A DNA stretch of 23,474 nucleotides, taken from positions 1-23,474 of the forward strand of contig JBCDBL010000070.1 in assembly GCA_039183635.1 (NCBI GenBank). Reading direction: 5' to 3'. The stretch's first letter is position 1. Each line of letters opens with the position of its first letter. The notes beneath the pieces were generated by a model that searched no databases, was not told the origin of the DNA, and saw only the letters and a list, made by a program, of their open reading frames with translations. Made by a program: the position numbers and the translations under genes. Origin of the DNA: JBCDBL01 sp039183635 (lineage in GTDB: Bacteria > Pseudomonadota > Alphaproteobacteria > Caulobacterales > Parvularculaceae). Below are positions 15,512-22,002 of the stretch, one piece after another.

Positions 15512-17086
15512 ATGATCACAGATATACGAAACGTTCCGGATCAAGACGCCCTGGAGTGCGATTTGTGCATCATCGGCGGCGGCGCGGCGGGCATATCTCT
15601 CGCTCTGGAATTCGCCGGAACCAACACCAACGTGATCTTGCTTGAATCCGGCGGCTTCGATTTCGAACCCGACGTTCAGGACCTTTACATCGGTGAAAAC
15701 GCCGGCCTGCCGTATTATACGCTCGATGCGACGCGTCTGCGCTACTTTGGCGGCTCTACGAACCATTGGGCCGGCTGGTGCCGGCCGTTCGATCCTATTG
15801 ATTTTGAAAAACGCGATTGGGTTCGCGATAGCGGATGGCCGATAACGTACAAAGAATTTTCGCGTTATTTGCCGCGGGCCGCGGCATTGTGTGAATTGCC
15901 GTCGAACAACTATGACCCCGACCATTGGATCTCAAATTACGCTGCGCACATCCATGCGGAAACCGACACCGCTTTTGGGGAAGAGTTCAGGTCGGCGGTG
16001 TTTCAATTTTCAACGCCCACGCGATTTGGGGAGGCCTATCGCGACCGGTTGGACAAAGCCGACAATATCAAGGTCTTTTTAAATGCAAACGTATTTCATA
16101 TCGATACAAACGATAACCCCAATATCGTTGATGCGGTAAACGTCAAAACCCTCGACGGGACGTCTTACAAGGTTGCGCCGAAGGCTGTTGTTCTCGCCGC
16201 CGGCGGCATCGAAAACGCCAGACTGCTTTTGGCCTCGAACAATACGCACAAGCAAGGCCTGGCGAATGGCGCAGGCCTTGTCGGACGGTATTTCGCCGAT
16301 CACCTTGAATTGGCGTCAGGTTATATCCTGTCGCCCGATAGCGGCGATTTGTTTAACTCCTTCATGACGTCGCCTGCAACGCCCGTCACATTCGCCATCG
16401 ACTTGACCAGCAATGCGCAAAAACGCCACCGGCTGCTCAACATGGATATCACGCTCCACTCGGTCTCAAATTTTACAGAAACATCGGAAGGCTTCGGCGC
16501 AGTAAGACGTTTAAAGCGATCCTTCGACCAAGGTCAGTGGCCGGATAACTTCTTCTCCGATGTTGGCGCAGCCATCTTAAATATGGACGACGTGTTCTCT
16601 TACCTTTTTAACTCGAACGCCGCCGGGGATGATTCGGTTTTCCTGCTTTATAATAGATGCGAAGTCGTTCCGAACCCGGATAGCCGGATCACGCTTAGCG
16701 GCCGCAAAGACAAGATCGGCATGCCGCGCACGAAGCTTGACTGGCGGTTGACCGAACAAGATTACCTGTCCATTGAAAAAACCCACAAACAGCTGGGAAA
16801 AGCCCTTGGACAAAACAGTCTCGGCCGGGTGAAAGTCGAACTGGAAAACCGGTTCAAATCATGGCCCGCCGTCCTGCAGGGCGGCCATCACCATATGGGC
16901 TCCACGAGAATGGCTGCAGATCCAAAGCATGGCGTTGTGGACGCAAACTGCAGGACCTTCGATATAGGCAATCTCTACGTGGCGGGAAGTTCTGTGTTTC
17001 CAACTTATGGGAAAGCCAATCCAACCTTAAACCTGCTCGCCCTCACAATGCGCCTGGCCGATCATTTGAAGCAAACTTACGGTTAA
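15512..17086 (+). CDS. GMC-family FAD oxidoreductase
   Basis: A 524-residue flavoprotein that would oxidise an alcohol or sugar hydroxyl. The N-terminal FAD site is CDLCIIGGGAAGISLALEF (16-34) with LLESGG (43-48), followed by RYFGGSTNHWAGWCRPFDPIDF (77-98). The C-terminal GMC active-site region contains GGHHHMGSTRMA (His459-461) and YVAGSSVFPTYGKANPTLNLLAL with Asn503. It has no signal of its own, consistent with being carried across the membrane by the small Tat protein encoded 50 nt upstream. The substrate is unknown; no cytochrome subunit gene is adjacent. Codon use is less GC-biased than in flanking genes by eye. A 17-bp palindrome covers the stop codon. Confidence 0.92.
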   Translation: MITDIRNVPDQDALECDLCIIGGGAAGISLALEFAGTNTNVILLESGGFDFEPDVQDLYIGENAGLPYYTLDATRLRYFGGSTNHWAGWCRPFDPIDFEKRDWVRDSGWPITYKEFSRYLPRAAALCELPSNNYDPDHWISNYAAHIHAETDTAFGEEFRSAVFQFSTPTRFGEAYRDRLDKADNIKVFLNANVFHIDTNDNPNIVDAVNVKTLDGTSYKVAPKAVVLAAGGIENARLLLASNNTHKQGLANGAGLVGRYFADHLELASGYILSPDSGDLFNSFMTSPATPVTFAIDLTSNAQKRHRLLNMDITLHSVSNFTETSEGFGAVRRLKRSFDQGQWPDNFFSDVGAAILNMDDVFSYLFNSNAAGDDSVFLLYNRCEVVPNPDSRITLSGRKDKIGMPRTKLDWRLTEQDYLSIEKTHKQLGKALGQNSLGRVKVELENRFKSWPAVLQGGHHHMGSTRMAADPKHGVVDANCRTFDIGNLYVAGSSVFPTYGKANPTLNLLALTMRLADHLKQTYG

Positions 17087-17093
17087 ACCGTAA
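17077..17093. terminator. Palindrome spanning the GMC gene stop codon
   Basis: TTACGGTT-A-AACCGTAA is a perfect 8-bp inverted repeat that includes the TAA stop (17084-17086). It could form a 6-bp stem with a 5-nt loop, but is followed by AACAGGG, not a T-tract, so at best it is a weak terminator or an mRNA-end stabiliser. Confidence 0.3.
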
Positions 17094-17306
17094 AACAGGG
17101 CGCCGCGGGTTACGGTGTCGGTCTTGTCGGCGATAAAAAATCCGCCGTTCCACGCGCATTGTCCTGCGACGGAGGAGGGCTGGTCCCCCTTCCCTCGTTC
17201 ACCTGCAGCCATATGTCGGTTGCAGATCAACACTGTCGTGAAACGCTATTGATTGTCGCTCAATCGATGAACCGCGGGCGAGAACCGAACGCAGAAGACG
17301 GCGCTT

Positions 17307-17355
17307 TGTCAAAAATTTTTACATTTCATCATTTTTGTTGTTACTTTTTTTGACA
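17307..17355 (+). promoter_or_regulatory. Upstream activator element of first vWA gene: two TGT-N11-ACA sites
   Basis: Within the 383-nt gap after the GMC gene (otherwise featureless up to 17306), two 17-bp sites with the form TGT-N11-ACA occur at 17307-17323 and 17339-17355, centres 32 bp apart, so on the same helix face. The second site is TGTTACTTTTTTTGACA. The block aligns over its whole length with 18682-18731 (about 39 identical positions of 49, one gap). The distal centre to predicted transcription start is about 96 bp for the proximal site, typical for NtrC-type enhancers. Confidence 0.75.
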
Positions 17356-17416
17356 AAAACGGCGCCTGAAAAAGAGAATAACCCTATAAGCATTTGAAAT
17401 AAAAAAGATATTTTAA

Positions 17417-17432
17417 TGGCATAAAAATCGCA
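17417..17432 (+). promoter_or_regulatory. Sigma-54 promoter of first vWA PEP-CTERM gene
   Basis: TGGCATAAAAATCGCA fits the -24/-12 consensus TGGCAC-N5-TTGC: GG at -24 and GC at -12 are present with correct spacing, and one T of the -12 element is C. Predicted start of transcription is near 17443, leaving a 27-nt leader with AAAGGGGG as ribosome-binding site before the ATG at 17470. Confidence 0.75.
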
Positions 17433-17469
17433 TAAATTAGAGTCTAACCATCAAAGGGGGTTATCGAGT

Positions 17470-18450
17470 ATGTTTAAGTATATGGTTGCTGGCGCAGCAG
17501 CTCTTTTTTCTGCAACCAGCGCTCACGCCGCAACGATCAAAACCGATTTCGTGTTCATGATCGACGGCACATCGTCCATGGCCGGCGAAATCGCCGGCGT
17601 CCGCAACGGGTTCAGCTCCTTCGTAAGCGGCTTGAACGCGAACAACGTTGATGCGCGGTTCTCCGTCGTGGTGTTCGGCGGCCAGCCGGAACTTATTTTG
17701 GACCTCACGCCGGATGCGACAGCGGCGCAAACCGCGCTCAACAATGTCACCATCGGCGCCAACCCTGGCATTCAAAACAACCACAACTTTAACCCGGAAG
17801 CCAGTTTTGAAACGATCCGCATGGTTCTTGGCGAAGCGCCGAACAGCGAGCTTGCGAACAACAACATCCCTGAAGACGGGTTTTTGAATTTCCGCAGCGA
17901 TGCGCGTATCAATCTCATTCTCGCCACAGACGAAGATTCGGATCGCGCATTCTTCGCCGCCAACAGACCCGCCAACCAACAAGGCGGAGACGCTCCTTCC
18001 AACGGCGCGGCAAGCTCCATATGGGGACCATGGCAGGACGAGATCGATGCGACCGCCCAAGCGGTTATCGACAACAACGCCTACCTCAATATGCTGATCA
18101 ATCGCAATGATGCGCCGTCGATTTGGCAATATGGCGATTATCTCAAAGACGTCGCGGACGCCGATCTGCTGAACTACGATGCAGCGGCGACTTTGGCGGC
18201 TTTGGAAGCTGACCCGGCAACGGCGAACAGCGCTCAAGCGCAAATTTTGAGAGCTGGTCTTATCGCCCGGACGTTCAACATTGCCGGCGCCAATGACGCA
18301 AACTTCGTGAACAACTTCTTCGCCGCAAAGCTGCAAGAAGTGATCACCGACCCAGGCGTCGATCCAGATCCAACTGACGTTCCTGCGCCAGGCGGCTTGC
18401 TTCTCATCGGCATTGGCCTGTTGGTCCTCCGCCGGATCGTCAAGTCATAA
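17470..18450 (+). CDS. von Willebrand A-domain PEP-CTERM protein (first of pair)
   Basis: A 326-residue exported protein. A Sec signal (MFKYMVAGAAALFSATSAHA, cleavage after 20) precedes a vWA domain, a metal-dependent adhesion or protein-binding fold. The MIDAS loop is FMIDGTSSMAGEI (Asp32, Thr34, Ser36; Thr replaces the usual first Ser), and a second acidic motif TDEDSD is at 153-158. The C-terminus (304-326) is a tripartite PEP-CTERM signal: VPAPGG, a hydrophobic helix LLLIGIGLLVL and basic RRIVKS, in which Ala replaces the Glu of Pro-Glu-Pro. Exosortase would cleave it and deliver the protein to the surface; no exosortase gene is in the window. The unit is monogenic with its own sigma-54 promoter and terminator. 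Function beyond adhesion or matrix binding is unknown. Confidence 0.88.
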   Translation: MFKYMVAGAAALFSATSAHAATIKTDFVFMIDGTSSMAGEIAGVRNGFSSFVSGLNANNVDARFSVVVFGGQPELILDLTPDATAAQTALNNVTIGANPGIQNNHNFNPEASFETIRMVLGEAPNSELANNNIPEDGFLNFRSDARINLILATDEDSDRAFFAANRPANQQGGDAPSNGAASSIWGPWQDEIDATAQAVIDNNAYLNMLINRNDAPSIWQYGDYLKDVADADLLNYDAAATLAALEADPATANSAQAQILRAGLIARTFNIAGANDANFVNNFFAAKLQEVITDPGVDPDPTDVPAPGGLLLIGIGLLVLRRIVKS

Positions 18451-18480
18451 GCCTTAAAATACCGACAACGTCGAAATTTT

Positions 18481-18512
18481 GAAACCCGCTGTAAAAGGCG
18501 GGTTTCTTTTTT
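18481..18512 (+). terminator. Rho-independent terminator after first vWA gene
   Basis: Perfect 9-bp stem GAAACCCGC/GCGGGTTTC (18481-18489 with 18498-18506), loop TGTAAAAG, followed by TTTTTT. It lies 30 nt past the stop and separates this unit from the second vWA gene. Confidence 0.92.
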
Positions 18513-18681
18513 GCTGAGATCAAAAAACAATTCTCTACGCGACGAGACAGCGTCGTCGGACTGTATAGCGCTGCTGCGCCTATTATCGGACATCAGTCAG
18601 GCCCGCTGCACGACGCCTGCAAGTCAAACCGACCAGACACCCCCAAGAAGGGCGCATCGTCCTTTAACGCGACAAGGAGCG

Positions 18682-18731
18682 TGTCGGCTTTTTTTACAGT
18701 TTCATCGGATTTTATGTTACTTTTTTTGACA
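18682..18731 (+). promoter_or_regulatory. Upstream activator element of second vWA gene: two TGT-N11-ACA sites
   Basis: In the 393-nt gap 18451-18843, sites 18682-18698 and 18715-18731 repeat the architecture found before the first vWA gene: TGT-N11-ACA twice, centres 33 bp apart, the proximal one (TGTTACTTTTTTTGACA) identical to the copy at 17339. The block ends 61 bp before the sigma-54 promoter, versus 62 bp at the first gene. The stretch 18513-18681 shows nothing recognisable. Confidence 0.77.
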
Positions 18732-18791
18732 TTTCGTACTCGGATTATCCCCTGCCACACATTAAGTCATTGAATTTAAAAATATTATTCA

Positions 18792-18807
18792 TGGCATACA
18801 GTTTGCT
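18792..18807 (+). promoter_or_regulatory. Sigma-54 promoter of second vWA PEP-CTERM gene
   Basis: TGGCATACAGTTTGCT matches the sigma-54 consensus very well: TGGCA at -24, TTGC at -12, correct spacing. Predicted transcription start is near 18818, 26 nt before the ATG at 18844, with GGGGA as ribosome-binding site. Confidence 0.85.
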
Positions 18808-18843
18808 AGAAGTAGTATACAAAATTAAAATCCGGGGATTCCT

Positions 18844-19647
18844 ATGATTAAATCTATCAAGACAACCGTGTTGGGCGCTGTGGCGTCTTTGGTTGCGGCC
18901 ACGACGACCCAGGCGGCCATCATCTCAGACATCGTCTTCGTGATTGATGATTCCGTCAGCATGGCGAACGACATCAACCAAGTGCGGCAGCGTATTGTCC
19001 AGTTCAATACGGCGATGGTGAACGCCGGAATCGATGCAAACTACGGCCTCGTTAGCTTTGGCGGACCGGGCGGTCGTGGCGGCGCCATTTCCTGTAGCAA
19101 TGTTGTGAAACTTCAACAGGATGTCACCAGCTTCGGCGCGTTCAACGCCCCTGGCGGCGCCTTTCAATCGCTCGGCGCCCCATGCCAACCGTCCGAGCCG
19201 GGCAGCGAAGCGACATTGTTCGCTATGAACAACCTCACCTTCCGCACAGACAGCATCATCAACACCATTCTGATTACAGATGAAGACGATGACAGTTCCC
19301 AGTCGGATTTCCTGGCGGCGGACGCTGCTTTGGCTGCGAAAAACGCCTTGTTCAATTATATCGGCCGTCCCGGCGTCGGCACCACCAACGCGCGCTATGG
19401 CGTACTGGCTGCAAACCATGGCGGTCAAGCGTTTGACATTCGTAACTTCCGCTCCGATCCGGACCCGTTTTTCGCGAACTTCATCGATACGAAAGTTCAG
19501 GAAATCATCGACACATGCGATGATAACCCGAACCTTCCGGGCTGCACCGGGGGCGGAACGCCGGTCTCGGAGCCTGGAACAATAGGCCTTATCGGCTTCG
19601 CCCTGTTCGGCCTTGGCGTATACGCACGTCGTCGTCGCAAAGCATAG
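18844..19647 (+). CDS. von Willebrand A-domain PEP-CTERM protein (second of pair)
   Basis: A 267-residue paralogue of the preceding vWA protein. Signal peptide MIKSIKTTVLGAVASLVAATTTQA (24); vWA domain with a canonical MIDAS DxSxS in VFVIDDSVSMANDI (Asp35, Ser37, Ser39) and the second acidic motif ITDEDDD. The C-terminus (241-267) is a classic PEP-CTERM signal: SEPGT, then IGLIGFALFGLGVYA and basic RRRRKA. Several cysteines, absent from the mature first paralogue, occur at SCSN, PCQPS and CDDNPNLPGC just before the sorting signal, and may form disulfides after export. It has its own sigma-54 promoter and terminator. Surface adhesion or matrix association is inferred from vWA plus PEP-CTERM; the ligand is unknown. 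Confidence 0.9.
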   Translation: MIKSIKTTVLGAVASLVAATTTQAAIISDIVFVIDDSVSMANDINQVRQRIVQFNTAMVNAGIDANYGLVSFGGPGGRGGAISCSNVVKLQQDVTSFGAFNAPGGAFQSLGAPCQPSEPGSEATLFAMNNLTFRTDSIINTILITDEDDDSSQSDFLAADAALAAKNALFNYIGRPGVGTTNARYGVLAANHGGQAFDIRNFRSDPDPFFANFIDTKVQEIIDTCDDNPNLPGCTGGGTPVSEPGTIGLIGFALFGLGVYARRRRKA

Positions 19648-19677
19648 CACAAGACAACGATATAGCCCTTCTACAAC

Positions 19678-19708
19678 AACGGCGGCCCCTTGGGGCCGCC
19701 GTTTTCCT
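19678..19708 (+). terminator. Rho-independent terminator after second vWA gene
   Basis: A strong GC-rich 12-bp stem, AACGGCGGCCCC/GGGGCCGCCGTT (19678-19689 with 19692-19703), with a nominal two-base loop (the inner pairs probably open), followed by TTCC (TTTT with the last stem bases), 30 nt past the stop. Confidence 0.88.
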
Positions 19709-19755
19709 ATAAGCTCACGCCAGTACTCTGTTTGGAATAAGAGGCAAACGCCGCC

Positions 19756-19862
19756 TAAAGCCTTTCCAGGCCAAGTGTGTACGGTTGGCTGTCCGCAAAT
19801 GCGAAAAAGCAAAGACTTAAAGCGTCTGCCTGATTCCCATTGAAGAAGAGACGCTTTAGAGC
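19756..19862 (+). repeat. Interspersed palindromic repeat, copy A
   Basis: Occupies much of the 312-nt gap 19648-19959. The conserved core from TTCCAGGC (19764) to AAGCG (19824) aligns without gaps to copy B at 20570-20630 (43 of 61 identical). It ends in a perfect 10-bp hairpin, TAAAGCGTCT (19818-19827) with AGACGCTTTA (19849-19858), loop 21 nt. A separate dyad ACGTCA-TGCG-TGACGT follows at 19863-19878. The element resembles palindromic intergenic repeats widespread in alphaproteobacteria. Confidence 0.72.
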
Positions 19863-19959
19863 ACGTCATGCGTGACGTCGATCAGACGAAGGTCCGTCTC
19901 ACGCGGTCGAAACTAAGATTCCAGAGCCGTTTGGCGACAAACGACAAAGGCGAACAGCT

Positions 19960-20433
19960 CTAGGCGTCGGCGAGCTTGCCGTTCGCAGCGCCGAGAACAT
20001 GGGTGATCGTCCGCTGATCATCGGATAAGGGCAGCAGAATAGACCGGAACAGCAAACGGTTCTTATTGAACAACGTCAGTTCGTCCTGAACAAGAAGCGG
20101 CGCCCGGTCGCGCAGCATCTCCTCCACCTTCTCCGTTGCTTTATCGAGGACGGTGCAGCTCCAGTCGCTGCACCCGGTGAGCAAAACGCCGGAATATCCC
20201 GCAAGCTGTTTTCCCAGATGCGTGAAGTAAGGAAAATCCGAACTTTTCTCAACGTCGAGGATAAAACACCAATCCCAATCCTCGCCGAGCTGATCGGGGG
20301 ATATGTCCTCATAGGAGGCGTAGGGAGCCTCGCCGGCCTGCATCAGCCAGTGGAGGAACAGACGATGCGACAAGCGCCGCTCAGTAACGACACTGTCGGC
20401 AGTGAGAATCTCGTAAGGCGATTGCGCTTCCAT
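19960..20433 (-). CDS. PAS-domain protein of alphaproteobacterial PAS_5 type
   Basis: A 157-residue soluble protein consisting of one PAS-like domain with no output domain. The pattern is that of the PAS_5 family (PF07310) frequent in alphaproteobacteria: an N-terminal helix LSHRLFLHWLMQAGE, SYEDISPDQLGEDWDWCFILDVEKSSDFPYFTHLGKQLAGYSG in the core, then LVQDELTLFNKNRLLFRSILLPLSDDQRTITHVLGAANG, whose LPLSDD...THVLGA ending is diagnostic. PAS_5 proteins are thought to sense small molecules or redox state; no ligand can be inferred. AAGG lies 8 nt before the ATG. It stands alone between repeat copies A and B. A TAAGGT/ACCTTA dyad (20462-20467, 20477-20482) lies 29-49 nt upstream of its start and could be an operator. 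Confidence 0.78.
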   Translation of the reverse strand: MEAQSPYEILTADSVVTERRLSHRLFLHWLMQAGEAPYASYEDISPDQLGEDWDWCFILDVEKSSDFPYFTHLGKQLAGYSGVLLTGCSDWSCTVLDKATEKVEEMLRDRAPLLVQDELTLFNKNRLLFRSILLPLSDDQRTITHVLGAANGKLADA

Positions 20434-20561
20434 ATACGCGACCTTGCTCCCATTAAGCCCCTAAGGTGCAAAATCGACCTTACGCCGGCGCTGTAAAACC
20501 AGGCTTAAGCAGAAGGCGCGCATTTTAACGATCAACGAAGATTCCCAAGATTCTAACCTGT

Positions 20562-20668
20562 TAAGTCTCTTCCAGGCAAAGTGTATGCAGTTCGCCGTTC
20601 GCAAGCGCGCAAGAACGAGGGTATGAAGCGATTGAGTGGTCTTGGTTGATCCGAAATCGCTTTAAACC
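20562..20668 (+). repeat. Interspersed palindromic repeat, copy B
   Basis: Part of the 609-nt gap 20434-21042. Core 20570-20630 matches copy A without gaps. The terminal hairpin keeps the same 10-bp stem and 21-nt loop but with different bases: TGAAGCGATT (20624-20633) pairs with AATCGCTTTA (20655-20664) with one G-U. The inner stem bases changed on both arms relative to copy A, i.e. they covary. The stretch 20669-20838 shows no recognisable feature. Confidence 0.72.
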
Positions 20669-20838
20669 GCCGGGCGAATAAACGTGAACCGGTCGTTACC
20701 CCCTCGCGACCGATCAAGACTGTAGAGCAACAGGCGATTTTAGTTCATCGCCTCAAGCTCCAGGCCCCAAACCCTTTGCCAATTGCGGCGAGAGCCCTAT
20801 AAGCTGTTATGAAAAAATCGTCAGACTTAAGGTACGAT

Positions 20839-20919
20839 ATGACAGCGATCTACATCATCCTCGTTTTCCTCGCCATTTTCATTCTGCTCAACGTGCTTGA
20901 GTACGGAAGCGTCGATTAA
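20839..20919 (+). CDS. Predicted 26-residue single-pass membrane peptide
   Basis: ATG at 20839 opens a 27-codon frame ending TAA at 20919. It encodes a hydrophobic helix (AIYIILVFLAIFILLNVL) with a short polar end (EYGSVD). TTAAGGT lies 6 nt before the ATG, a well-placed ribosome-binding site, and a long hairpin follows the stop directly. Its composition is that of a small inner-membrane protein. I do not recognise a named family. The gene is probably real, given start, ribosome site and terminator, but too short to be certain. Confidence 0.62.
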   Translation: MTAIYIILVFLAIFILLNVLEYGSVD

Positions 20920-20920
20920 A

Positions 20921-20965
20921 AAATTGCGCCAGGTGTTGTTTATGACATCTGGCATGCAGCAATTT
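20921..20965 (+). terminator. Long hairpin after the small membrane-peptide gene
   Basis: Outer arms AAATTGC (20921-20927) and GCAATTT (20959-20965) enclose a 9-bp stem GCCAGGTGT/ACATCTGGC (20928-20936 with 20945-20953, one G-U), loop 8 nt, with a 5-nt bulge ATGCA. It starts 2 nt past the stop of the 26-residue ORF, consistent with its terminator, although only TTT follows. Confidence 0.72.
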
Positions 20966-21042
20966 CAAAATAGCATACTATATAAGCGGTTTAGCAGTCG
21001 GCGCGCCCACAAGCGCCGACCTTTACCTGGAGCGGGGCGACT

Positions 21043-22002
21043 ATGGGGATGATGCTGTTTTTCGTCATCGCCGGATTGGCGGTATTGCTGATCAGCGGTG
21101 ATATTTTGGTGCGCGGGGCGGTGGGCCTTGCGAAACTCTTGAACATTCCGCCCCTGCTGATCGGGATGACCATCGTCGCCTTCGGCACGTCGGCGCCGGA
21201 ACTGGTGGTGACCGTAAAAGCCGTACTCGCTGGCGAAGCCGGGATCGCTGTCGGCAACATCATCGGGTCAAACATCGCCAATGTACTTCTGGTGCTGGGT
21301 TTGCCTGCAATCATTTACCCAATCGCCTGCTCCGTCGACGGCCTGAAGCGCAACGCAGTGATCATGTTGATTGCAACAGCGTTGTTCTCATGGTTTGCGT
21401 TTCAACCCGGCGCCATAGACTTTAACCGCGGCGCCTTTTTGTTTGCGCTTATCGTCGCTTTTGTCGCTTACTCCGGACTGCGCATGCGATCCGGCGGGCA
21501 GGATGAAGCTGAGGAACTTGAAGAGTTGGAAGACGCGCCTTCAGGCGCCGTGCGGATTGGGGTTTACATCATCGTCGGGCTGATCGGCCTGCCCATCGGC
21601 GCGCAGCTTCTGGTGGATAATGCAGCTCTTCTTGCAGCACAGCTTGGCGTGAGGGACGAGCTGATCGGCCTCACCATCATCGCCTTCGGCACATCCTTGC
21701 CGGAACTGGCCACCGTCGTTGCAGCAGCGATGCGCAAGCATTCCGCCGTCGCTCTTGGCAACGTCGTTGGATCGAACCTGTTCAACCTCCTTGCTGTGGG
21801 CGGCGCAGCCGGTCTCGCCGGCGGCGCGGCGTTCTCCCCTGCGGCCCAGATGTTTGACGTTCCCGTCATGATCGCTTGCACCATCTTGGTATCCGGGTTC
21901 ATTTTCCTCCGCGGAACGATCAACCGCATGTGGGGGGTCTTATTCTCAATCGCATATTTCGCCTACATTGGGGTTCTCGCCCAGGGCGCGCTGGCGGGCT
22001 GA
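21043..22002 (+). CDS. Calcium/sodium antiporter (YrbG/CaxA-type)
   Basis: A 319-residue inner-membrane exchanger of the Ca2+:cation antiporter superfamily, expected to extrude Ca2+ against Na+ or H+. It has about ten hydrophobic segments arranged as two inverted repeats, each with the ion-binding alpha motif: GMTIVAFGTSAPELVVTV (41-58) with GNIIGSNIANVLLVLG (71-86), and GLTIIAFGTSLPELATVV with GNVVGSNLFNLLAVGG; Glu53 and its counterpart near residue 221 are the predicted ion ligands. An acidic loop, DEAEELEELEDAP, separates the halves. GGAGCGGGG precedes the ATG. Its TGA overlaps the ATG of the following SDR gene by one base, so the two are translationally coupled although functionally unrelated. 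Confidence 0.94.
   Translation: MGMMLFFVIAGLAVLLISGDILVRGAVGLAKLLNIPPLLIGMTIVAFGTSAPELVVTVKAVLAGEAGIAVGNIIGSNIANVLLVLGLPAIIYPIACSVDGLKRNAVIMLIATALFSWFAFQPGAIDFNRGAFLFALIVAFVAYSGLRMRSGGQDEAEELEELEDAPSGAVRIGVYIIVGLIGLPIGAQLLVDNAALLAAQLGVRDELIGLTIIAFGTSLPELATVVAAAMRKHSAVALGNVVGSNLFNLLAVGGAAGLAGGAAFSPAAQMFDVPVMIACTILVSGFIFLRGTINRMWGVLFSIAYFAYIGVLAQGALAG

Noticed and set aside
17087..19959. Vertically transferred versus horizontally acquired island around the vWA genes
   Set aside because: No integrase, transposase, tRNA or direct flanking repeats seen; the longer AT-rich gaps are explained by the sigma-54 control regions, so island status is not supported.
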